Assembly: GCF_963678635.1 (NCBI RefSeq)
Contig: NC_087066.1
Coordinates: 46,969,129 to 47,033,128, forward strand
Reading direction: 5' to 3'
Origin: Symsagittifera roscoffensis
Lineage: Eukaryota; Xenacoelomorpha; Acoela; Convolutidae
Length of the DNA stretch: 64,000 nucleotides
Positions within the stretch are counted from its first letter, which is position 1, and each line of letters starts with the position of its first letter. The notes under the pieces were generated by a model, which saw only the letters and a list, made by a program, of their open reading frames with translations, searched no databases and was not told the origin of the DNA. A program made the position numbers and the translations under genes. Below are positions 24,601-36,600 of this stretch, in pieces.

Positions 24601-27600
24601 AATGTAACTACATTTTTTTAAGACGAAGGAAAGGAACCTAAAAAAGAGCTTAATTTCGGCCTCGCGAAAAAATCGAGTACCTTTGAAAATACAAGTGGAC
24701 TCTGCTAGCCCGGTCAGTTTCCTCCTGAGAAATGTTCTTCACGAACTGAAATTACGAGATCCTATTTTGCAGATTTATTCGGTGGACGAAGCAACTAGGG
24801 AAGTATACTGCGGGTTCACAGAAAAACCTATCAACATCACCGGAAAATTGATACTCCCAAATTTCTCGAATGGATGGACACCTGAAGAATGCCGTTTTTT
24901 CTTGACAGAAAGTTACGAGAAGAATATCTTTGGAAATGACAATTTGCTTAAAGTAGGCATTGAAATTTCACAGAAGCATTTTCCCCATTTCCAGACCAAC
25001 AAGATCTGTAAGTCAAATTTTTTCATTTCTACCGCCGAAAAAGACAGGGAAACCGACCATATTTCAAAGACTTTTAAACAAATGTTCCTTCGGGTTGGAA
25101 AAACAAATAACCAGATGAAATTCACCCGTTTCAATGAACCACTAAAAGGTAGACGTAACCCCTTTCATCAACTAGACTCAGCTAAAACCGAACAAAATCT
25201 GCTCCAAGCCGAAGTATACTTTAAGAAGTTGGAGAACTGTGCCAAAGATCCATTCATTAGCCTAATTGTCGCGACTTGTAAAAATAAAAAATCAATCAAG
25301 TTAGCACTAGACTCTAAACTCATCAACAAACGAATCTACAAAAAACATCCAATGTCGAAAATTCACGAACTTGCAGATAATATAGCACAAATGTCAAAAG
25401 ATTTCATTGGAGATGTATGGTTCACTAATTTCGATTGAAAAAACGCCTTTAGAGAGCTGTCCATGGATAATTTTATGGAAATTGAAAGAACTGTTTGTTT
25501 TTATTTGTGTTTTTCGGGTCCAAAAATCAATACATCATTTTTGTCCCAAATTTAGCTTCCTTGGGGAACCGTCTTCGTTCTTTGCTAAATAAGAAATCCA
25601 TTTTCCATTGGAACAAAGATCATGCAAAAGCATTTGAGAAAATTGATAGACTGACAAAAAAAGCCAATTTCATGTAAAACGTAACACGAGAAAAAAACCG
25701 ATAGACTTAACGGTCTAGTGGAATCTTCGGAACAACTCCACGGGATTGATTGGAGGACGTTTTTTTGCCTCACGATTTTTAAACTCACACGAATCCAAAT
25801 ATTCTACCGACGAATTAGAAATTCTAGGGGTTGTTTGACCGGTAGAACATAAGAACTACCTATATGGATCAGATTTTGAAGTTATTACAGACCATAAAAC
25901 CCTGCGTTCCGCTCTTTCAACAAAACACGGGAAAAAACGTAGCACAGTGGATTAACAAAATGGGTCGATTAATTGTTACTTTTTAATTTCACTATTAAAC
26001 ACTTGCCATGAAAGGATATGGAATTCACTGACTTAATTTCAAGAATTCCAGCTGGAAAAGCCTTAGCCCTATCATTTTATGACAAAGATATCGTAGAGGC
26101 TAATATTTACAAAATCAACAAAGCAATTTACCCTTCGGATAATCAATGACAGTTCTGCAATGCGTTTGGTTCAAGTTTGGAAAGTTTTGATTACGCCAGA
26201 CTAGGTAATTACTTATGAGCATTAACTGAACTCTTCCAATTTCTAAGTCGAAAAGAAAACTCTTTTTTTCTTATAATAATCCTTTTAAAATTTCCTTTTC
26301 AATTTCTGCATTCTTTTAGTTTTTTTTCTTAATTGTTGCATAATTAATTCCGCTTTAGTTGAAAAAATGTCAATACTGCAGATATGGAAAATTTTTTTAA
26401 AATTAATCCATCCCTTTCCGTTATCCAAATTTCTTTAGAAATCCAATGTTGCGCCCCATCGTGAAAGCACTTCAGAACAAAGTTGAGACATTTATTTCAA
26501 AATCTTCGTATTTTCATTGTTTTGTACGTGATTTACATGAATCCGACTCATTGCAAAACATCTATGGTTAACTTTTGATTCCTTTTATCCTATGAAATGC
26601 CATGATGACGACCCTACACAGAGCACACCACAGCCAGTTCGGAATGAAATAATTAGCTCAATACATCTGGTGGCCCCATATAAACAGACTAAATTATACA
26701 GAATGCACCAAGACGGGTAAGAAAATAGAAAGTGTAATCCCAAATTGACAAACTACTAAATTAATCCAATTATCCGAATCTAATGAAGAATTCAACTTAG
26801 ATTGCGCTGTTCCTTTGTATTATCACTGGGGCGCGAACAAATAAATTCTGTTATGTATCGATCGATTTTCAAAATTTCCATCAGCAAAAAGTACCACATC
26901 TCCATCGACAAAAATATTTATCAAATTTTTCGAATTAAGTTTTCTTCCACGGCATATCTATTCGACTAGATCACGCATCTTGTTTTAGAATTCAGGTTTT
27001 TAAATTATTTTGTGACTCTTATAAGATCAAACTAATATTTTGTACAGTAGGGGATCATCGCTCCAACGGATTAGTAAAAAAAAACTTGTTTATTCTGTTG
27101 AAATTAAACTATTAGCAATGGCCAAAGAATTTCAAAAACATACATTATTAAACGCTATCTCAAAAAATATTTGGAACCTTAGATCTTCATGTCAATTAAA
27201 ATTTAAATGCTCTCCAATCAAAAATTACGTTTCAATAGAAAACCAAATATAATTGGGAAACAACACGCGTCTTGTAAATCTTCCAATGGAATTTTAGACA
27301 AAATGAAATCAATACTATGCAAAGAAGGAGCCCTAGATTGGAACGCCGACGACAGAGTTGAGGATGGTTACAAGTATATTGTAACCTCTAAGAAAAACCA
27401 ATCGCCGCTGGATAACGGACATGAATCGGATCAATCATCTCCCTCAAAACCCTCTTCTCCGAGAATGCCACTCCAGAAACCTTCCAAAGGTAACATCCTT
27501 CGGAAAACAAGAAAGAATCAACAAAAACCCCCTTTAGAAAGAACTAAAACAAAAAATAGTAAACGCTTCAAGATCTACGGTAGAATTATCTGACGGAAAA

Positions 27601-30600
27601 AGAATCAGAATATCGGATATTGCTTTACCAAAAAAAACAAATGTTCTCAAATTCAATCTTTTAGAGGAAACATAACATTCTCCCTTTTTTGTAACTTTGA
27701 TATTGAAGTAGGCGCAAATCAGGGTAAAAGACGCACGTCTAGAAAACATGGACCAAAGACCAGGAAACAGATTGACGTGGCCACTTTGGATAATAACACT
27801 AGGACGAAGGTCTCCAACTTCTTGGAGAATTCCTCTGGAAGACAGTCTTCTCGCGCTAAGAAGTCCATCCTTAACCCAGGTTACTTAGTTTCCGACGAAT
27901 CAATGTTTATTCCTTCAGATACTTCCGACATTAGCGACTAGGAATGGATAGCCGGAAATTTTACCTTAAGAGATATGGTTAGGGATCAAATAATTTTGGA
28001 TAAGCTTAACGATTCCAAACACAATAAAACGACTTTCAATCCTCAGAGAACCAGTCATAACATGAAACTTGAGATTTTAGATGACAACTCAAACGAAACT
28101 ACGACACCAGAATGTCCAATTAGCATCATACCCGCCAAACCAGTTGATCCATCACCGTTGATCCATCACTTTGGTCTGTCTATTCCACTTTGGTCTATCT
28201 ATGGTCTATCTATATATTGGAAGACTTACCAAAGATTCCTCGGATTGCGTGGAATCGCTTCCATCCGGCGGTTTAGTCTGTGGCTTGAGGTTGTTTAAAA
28301 CTTCCACTTTGGGTGCCACCTCTTATAGATAGACCAAAGTGGAAATTTTAAAAAACCTCAAGCCACAGACTAAACCGCCGGATAGGAGCGATTCAACGCA
28401 ATCCGAGGAATCTTTGGTAAATTTACCAATATCCGCGATAGTCGACTCTTCAGACTAGGCTTCTCCTAATCAACCGATATCTTCTAATCCCGGTAACGAA
28501 CCGCTGTTACATCGATCAAACCAAAATAGATAGACCAATTCGACGAAACATCTGGATCAGCCTCCAACCCAATCATCTTGGACAACATCAGCTCCAACGA
28601 GTCACAAACATTATTATTAAGCAAAAATCTTTCGAATGACTTGACAATACTATCGGATACAAATGCTTAGTGCATACATTCTCACTCGTCTACGCGAATC
28701 CCTTAGAATGGCCATTGACAATTGTGACGAGAGCGCTGACTTAGTTAGCGAATTGTTTAACGCAGACCTAAAAAAACTTCATCCGCGGCAACAAAAACTG
28801 AAAATAAAAACTCATTATTTTTTCTCACATCCATTTTTGTATTTGTTGCTTATCTTCTTTTGTCAACCAATTGTTAACCCATACAAAACCTTGTTTGCTG
28901 ATAACCTCGTAAAAAACCTCTTTCTGGGCAGTAAAGATTGTGCTTTCAATGTTTGACAAACCTTCATCCCACTTATCGTTCACAACCACCAAATTTTTGG
29001 ACTTTTTGCCTTTTAAGTGCTTACAACCATTACATTATACATCCTTTGGCATTTACTTACATTTAACACTTTTATTATGCGGAATTTTCTTAACAGTTTA
29101 GTTAAAATGTTATCCTTCGGATGTTTGTTTATTCAAGTTTAGTGTAGAGTAGATATGTTTAATTGCACAATCAATTTATCCAGTTAACTTTCTTTAAATC
29201 TCACTGCAGAAAATACTGTGCTGAATTTTTAGTTCTTTTTCTCTCGAAGGGAGAAAAGGGGCAGTTAGTTAGTTATGTTTATCACAATTTAAACTTTTTT
29301 CCTGTTTTGAGGAATGATAGGATTCCACTTATGTTTTTAGTCTAATTGATTTAACAGGTCAATTATGTTCCACCTTGATACTTTCATTCTTTTTAATTAT
29401 TGAACTTTCACAATTATTCATTTTTATCCTTTTATTCTTTCAATTGTATAGAGTAGAGTTAGCTGTAACAAAGTAACGTTTTAGCAAGGTTGCAAAAAAG
29501 TTTCAGTTTTTCAGATTTTTGATCTAAATTCATCGTTAATTTTTTTCAAGAGAGACTTGAAATAAGCTTGAATAGCTGGTTAATCGAATCCTAATCAACT
29601 TTCAACATTTTATGGTGATGCTAACTTGAAAAGCCATTGATTACTGATTGAAAAGAATATACAGACATTTTTTCCCCTCTACTGAGAGTTATTATTCTAT
29701 TTTTCTGGAAATTTTTGTATGCAGCTGGAGTCGCGACTGGCGAATTTCTGATATGACAAAAGGGACTGTTAATTTTTGATACCTCAATTTGCCTGAAAAA
29801 ACCGCACCTGACGCTTAATAGTTACCTCTCAATAAATGGTCAAAATCAAAAGATGATAGTGTATTGCGACCAATAGCGTGCCCAGAAATATTTCGAGGGG
29901 TGGGGCTGCCATTTTTTTTGGAAGTTTATCGAAAATTTATGGCGATTTGATTTACCGACCGAGCTCCCCCTAATTGAAAAAACCCTAATTCGCCAAAAAA
30001 ACCCTAATTCGCCAATAATCAAACTACTGAAGTCGACACAATAATTAGAAGTAGGTTGGAAAAATCAGTACCTCCATGAGTTCTGCGAAGAATATGGCAA
30101 ACATTGGCATTGAAGTCTGAGCAATTGCCGCAAAAATACATGCAATGATGATGAAGATGACCTCTGGTTTGTTCAACCTCAGTATGGCAGTGAATCCCGG
30201 CAGGTCGCTCTGTAAAAAAGAGAATTTTTCTAAACAAAATTTTTCAATTACTTGAAACAGTCCATTAAAGTCTTTTAAAAAAAAAAGAGATTTGTCGTGA
30301 AAAACCAAATCGCGTGTATGTATGTGACTTCAGAGCAAAAAAGGTCAAAAACAACAAAATAAAGTTTTTGTGGCATACTTATTTCTTCTCTGCTGTTGCA
30401 TAGTGTTATTTAGTTCACTTTGCAAGCTGTCAATCAACTGTTCACTCTTGATGCTAAAGTAATCGATTAGCAGGTGTTTGTCCTTGGAACAGTCTGTCAC
30501 CCTTGGATACTGTTTACAACCACTCTCTATGCTAACTTTGTAAGATTAAGTTGACTAACTTTGTATTGGAATTTACAATTGAACGACTAGCGTTTTATCA

Positions 30601-33600
30601 TTCTCAACACTGCTAAAAAAAAATTTACTGGCCAAATTCAAAAACTTATGAAAAACTAGCCAAAAATTACGTTTTGTGTTGCGCATCCCGCTCAAATAAG
30701 CATATCAAAGCGCAATTACCTCGTCGAAAAATCACGTGAACAAAAGCTATTCATGAATGTTACTAACTGCCTGAACTTTTGTTTCCGAATCCTTGTCAAC
30801 CACCTTGCCTTGAGCAGCAGAAGACTCCGCCTTGACACCGCTGCCTGCTGCATTAGTGTTGCCTGAGTTGCCTAATTCACTGGTATTATCCTCTAAATAA
30901 TCGTTCACTTTTAAACGGCTGCTCCAACAAACCCCACTCAAGAATTTCTCAGGTGGAAATAGTTTAAAACAAGTTATCTATTTTATACTTGATGTTTTTC
31001 ACTGTAAATTATTAATAACGAACCAATCATGCTCCATGACTAAAACTTACGATACATTTGTAACGCTGAAACTATTCTTAGTTTCAGTCAGAGAATTAAC
31101 ATAACAATTGAAATCAGTTACTTTCTTCTCTCCTTTAACTTTGCTATAAACCAGTATATCTCCAGATCTACTGAGACTGGGAAATATAAGATGTAAGAGT
31201 AAGATTAGGATTGGTATTAAACTACGAACCAATCCGGCCGAAAAAATATAGCGTAACGAACAGACGGTGTACCCTTATCCGAAACTACTCTATGAGAAGG
31301 CCAGCCCGGACCTAAACTCAAAACTATCAAATTTTTCTAATTCCTTTTCCAGAAAATTATGCAAGGGAAACTTCTTAGCTTTTGCAAAACAAAAACCTCA
31401 GTTAAACTTTTGCTCAAACGGATATTAAAAATGTTGGAATCAAAAATTAAATACTCCTAGAATAAAAATGACCAACCACTGGATCCACTCATAGAGATTT
31501 TCTCATCTAAAACACAAAAATAAGTACATCAGATACTAAAAAACTTGAAAAAATTCGTTTTGAGGTATACAATAAAAACGAACCCATGTTGGTATTGATG
31601 CTTTGAGCGAGAATCAAATCCGAGTAGATTCCGTTCAAAGAAATCAACTCCTCGTGTTTGCCGACTTCTCTGATCTCACCGCCCATCATCACCACTATTT
31701 TGTCCGCATCTTTGATAGTCGAGAGCCGATGAGCAATCACGATTGTCGTCCGCCCATTTCGAGCCTGAACAAACTTGACTGATTTTTGAAGCCGAGACAC
31801 AACAAAAACGATCTCCACGTTCTGAGGCTACGCGAAGCTTTTCGACAACATCTCTGTTGAGCGATTGACCGCCGTATTTCATAGGTTATGAAATCCACGT
31901 CAAAAAATCAAAGCGAAGACTATTTTGTGGATTTCACGAAAAGTCTATTTTTCTCTTAATTTTACATTCAACTTCATAACATGCTTTTGCTGCGCAATTG
32001 GCCACAATTTTGCCGAGTTATAAACTTAACTGACCTTGTCGAGAGCATCCTGAACGATCTTCTCGCTGTTGCTGTCGAGTGCCGAAGTGGCTTCGTCGAG
32101 CAGGAGTATCTTCGGATTTCTAACGAGAGCTCTGGCGATCGCTATCCTCTGTTTCTGCCCGCCTGACAACTGCGACCCTCGCTCACCCACCAAAGTCTCT
32201 ACGCCCTGTTTTTGAAAACGACAAAGTTTTGTGAATATTTGTTATAAATAAAAAAAGATATTAACCGTTATCCATTTTTGAATACATTTTTGAATGACAA
32301 ATTTCCCTAACGAAAACATGAAAATAGATTATTCAAGCTTATTTTTCTATAGAAAAATAGTTAAAGAAAAAAACAATTCACATGGTCCAAATAAATTGGC
32401 ATGCTTTTCCAAGATGAGTAAATGAGGTTTAAATTAACTTTTCAAGTACTTTGGGAAGCTTGTCAATGAACTCTTTCGCATTGGCCTGTTTTATGGCGGC
32501 ATCCAACTCGACAGTCGTCACATTCTCCCTTCCGAATTCGATGTTCTCTCTGATAGTACAGCCGAACAGCACAGGTTCCTGGGACACTAACCCTATCTGT
32601 TCACGCAGCCAATTCAAGTTCAGTTTCTCCAGTCGAACTCCATCAAGAAGAATCTACGAAATTGAGACAAAAAAAACATTAAGTTCAATGGGATACACAT
32701 TTTGGAAGCAAATACAGCGGAGTTTTATTTTTTCTAAGCGTTTTTGTTAACATTTTTCTCGAAATCTTTTCAACTATTGCAGTTACAGAACAGAGTTTTC
32801 AAACATTTCTAGGTGGCTAACACTGAAATTGTTCTATAAGAGCCTTTGGCATCAATTTGTACTAACTTGGGGGCAGATCGCGGGCCTGAAAATGTGATTT
32901 TTTGGTCAAAACCTTTCGAAAACAGCTCAGAACTGAAATAACTACATTAAAAAAAATGAAAAATCTGGTTGGGGTACTATCAACTGGGGCTTAAGCCGTG
33001 AGAGCGTTTTGTTTAGTCAATAATCTCTCATTAAAATTGAAGAGTTGATATTTTGGACGCAAAATAAAATAATGTGCCCTTCTCTCATTCAAAATTGATT
33101 ACTTAAAAAGGTTTAGTAGACATTCCCAAGTGCAATTGAATTATTTCTCTCAAATTAACTTCCCCGATTACCTCTCCGTTGGAGATTGAGTAGAACCTCT
33201 GGAGTAGATTGACGATGGTGGACTTGCCAGACCCACTGGCCCCCACGAGAGCCACAGTCTGGCTAGCACCCACCTCCACGCTGAAGTTCTTCAGAATCTG
33301 TGAAATTACTTAACACGTAGTCGATTTTTTTCACGATTTCTACGGAAAAAAAATCATGAGTATTCTGTCAAAAGTTAGTTTTCCTTACATTCAAATCATT
33401 GAAAAGACCAGGGGTGGATTTGGAAGAGGCAAGGGCAAAAAAACATCTACTTCCCCTTGAGAAAATCCTAGATCCACACCTGAAAAAAGCTCAAAAGTTG
33501 ATCTTAACTGATTTCAAATCGAGAATATGTACGCAATTTGAATTGTGAGCTGATAACTTTTAAAACATTATCTTTGACACTCAAGTCAGAAAGATACTTC

Positions 33601-36600
33601 TTTTAAATAGAAATTGGACCGAAATTGAAGTAGTTTTCGAGGTGCTTCTGTATACCTGTATTTGGGGTCTGGAGGGATAGCAGAATCCGACGTTCCTGAA
33701 CGAAATGTCACCTTGAACTGACTTGGGCTTCTCCCCTTCTTCAGACTCAGTATCTATGGGAGGAGTCTAAAAAATAAATGTGAAAACTTTCACTAGTTAT
33801 CGTGATCCATGCTTATTCGATTAATCATTCATTGCTTAAATCCAGATATATTTGAAGCAAGAACTTCGATTGCAGAAATGACTTATATCCAAAAAATGTA
33901 GTCACATTAGAAAACAAACTTAGAATACCAACACGAGCAGGCGGTTGCTGTACAAGTATGGCGGAATGTTCAGACCACACTTATTTAGAAGACCTTAAAA
34001 ATTATATATATAGACTTTTTTGGCCAATTTGGTCGGACAGAAACGTGTTTTGTTTCGTTACCTTCGTGTTTTTAATTGATAATCTGTTTTTTTTTCAGTA
34101 TAATTATTCATTGACTCACTGTTTTATCCCACTCATGAGAAACAGCAGTATTCTGACTTGTCTTTTTTCATGAAAGTTTTCAATAGAAAGGCGTATCAAA
34201 TGGACTGAAAATTTTTTTCTTCAATTTTTTTAACAATAAATATAACTTTTTTAAAACTAGTTAAACTGACGGACGTTATTATAGCTTTAAAACATCTTCA
34301 TAATAATTTTAGAAATGCATTCCTTTTTAAAAAAAATCCTAATTCTTTGCTCAAACGTGCCCAAAAAACTTCTGTGAGTTTCCACGACAGCAGTTTGATT
34401 GAGATCATCAACAGTTTGTGGATTTGCTTGGTTAACAGTTTTTCCCAAACGACACCACAGTCCAAAAACTAGTGGGCTCAGATCCGGGCTCTGGGTTGAT
34501 CAGAGTATGAGGATCTGCCAATGTAAAGATTCTGTTGTTAACCAACTGAGAACACGATCCGTGCAGTAGCACTCAACTCCGTTTCGCCTGAATTTTATGT
34601 GTCTCTGATTTTTTCGTTCGTGTAAACCTGGCCAAAAAAGTTGATTGATCCATTGAGATATGAATCCTGGTTCAGCATCTTTGGTCGTCCTTGTGGGAGA
34701 ACGAACCAAACTGGGGCAAGTAGAGTTGGTTCCTTCGCGCACACCGATCCAGCAGCAAAAAGCCTTCTTTTTTCCTGATGTTTGCAGTCCAAAAACTAAA
34801 TTGGGTTACTGTATATCGTAACGCAACTCGCAACGAAAGATAAATGGCAAAAAAGACAATTCGTATAAATTAGCGTTCACGACAAATCGCAATAACCTCG
34901 TAAGATAATCCTTTAATTACCCCTAAACGAAGACCCGTAATCCTCCACTAAACCTAAGTTAGTCTTATACTTGATTCAAAGCAATTATTGGGGAAAGATA
35001 AGGGTCTTTTTGTTCGTTTAACACCAAATAATGAGCCCAAAACCTGGATTGCATTAATTGGTATATCATCATTATGTTTTCTAACTATGTTTTTTTTCCA
35101 TTCAAATAAGGTTGCAATTCACTACAAGTCAATGCGGGAAACGAATCTTGATCTTCGAAGATGAAAAATTTATTGAAGTTCGATTTTAGGGAAAAAACGG
35201 ATTAACAACCTAGAAATGTTCAAACAGATCTGGCGAATTACAACGTTTTACACGTGATAATTTATTTGTGGCTAGAAAATTGGATTTTTACATTCAGTTT
35301 TTCCTTATGAGGGAGAAATTGAAAAGTAAGTTTTTTTCCTAACTTTTTTCGCATTTTTCAATTCGAAAATTTCAGAATTTAAAAATTGTGGGAGAACAAA
35401 CAAAAAAAAGAAACTCTTGCAAATAGTTTCACAAAGTAGTCCTCATTACTTTCAATATTTCTGGGAGGCAATATGTAAATTTTCCTAAATGTTTAAGTGT
35501 CATGCAAAAACTAAAAGAACGAGAGCAAAACACGCAAAAACATCTCCGATCGAGTTATCAAAATGTAACGAGCACCGTTTCTGTGGAGTGCGCAGCAAAA
35601 ATGCCGAAATTTACCTCGGTTGTAAGAGCGATTCAACAAGAAAGAGACTTTGGAGTTGAGCCACAGACAGTGGAGGCCATAGCAGTACCCATGGAACTTC
35701 AAGCCACTAAGGGATATGAGTTTTGTGGTTCATGCACCAGGGCCGGGGATTCCGACCGACTTTTTCTGTTCACCACTGAGGCAAACTTGGACATTCTCGC
35801 TCGAGCGTTACACAGCTTGGGACGCTGAAGGCGCATTTAAAAATTGTCCCCCATTATTCTATCAAATATATACTGAACATGATGTTATAAATGAATGCTC
35901 CTCCCAATGCTTGAATTTCTGTTGCGACGAGAAACTCAACAACAAAATCAACAAACATTTATTGTTCTACATGAACTTAACACTTTGTTACAGCCAACAG
36001 AAACTACTATTGACTTCGAAAAAGCAGTAGTTTCTGCTTGCAAATCGAAATTTCACACCGCGACCATAAAATGGTGCTTTATCATTTTGTGCAGGTGAAT
36101 AGGCAAAATACAAGAATTAGGTTGGGCTGTTGAAAACAAAAAAAAACAAAAACTTTAGAAAAAATTAGAAAATCTTTTGCGCTGAATTTCATTAATGAAT
36201 GCGACTTGAAGTAGGCACTAGAAGCTCTCTACGCAACAACGACTAAGAACGACCAGCTCTAATCATAACTCAATTATTTTGAAAAAACTTGGGTGGGGGA
36301 ATACGTACGTGGAATTCTACGAAAAGATCTAGACTTTAAGCAAGCTACATAGAACCAGTCCAGCAAGGCGATAAATGGAAAAAAGTTAAAAATTTGGACG
36401 AAGGATGGCGTAGAGTTTCTCAACTAGGAATGGGTTATGCTCACCCCACTGTATCAAAATTCATTCAGCAAAGAAAGTAGGCGCAAAGTTTAACGGAAAA
36501 TTGTCTGATTCGATTCGAATCCATCAAAGAGCCGTATAAAAATCCTAAATACGAATAATTGCAACAAAGGACATCAGAACATAGTTGTCTCTATTTGTGA

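Larger units (their letters stand above)
23300..29492 (+). mobile_element. Decayed Ty3/Gypsy LTR retrotransposon inside ABCB intron 16
   Basis: It lies antisense to ABCB. The order is LTR, gag, protease, truncated RT, RNase H, integrase, a C-terminal extension, polypurine tract, LTR. The two LTRs are clearly related but differ by many substitutions and indels, and all frames are broken, so the insertion is old. It accounts for more than half of the 11-kb intron. Confidence 0.88.

Noticed and set aside
31047-31232. Minus-strand frame of 61 codons as an extra ABCB exon in intron 14
   Set aside because: No fitting acceptor and donor pair with matching phase, and its hydrophobic start does not belong between NBD1 and the linker.
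32429-32449. Extension of ABCB exon 12 to the stop at 32429
   Set aside because: The family sequence continues in exon 13 after the donor at KLPK; reading through would end the protein inside NBD1.
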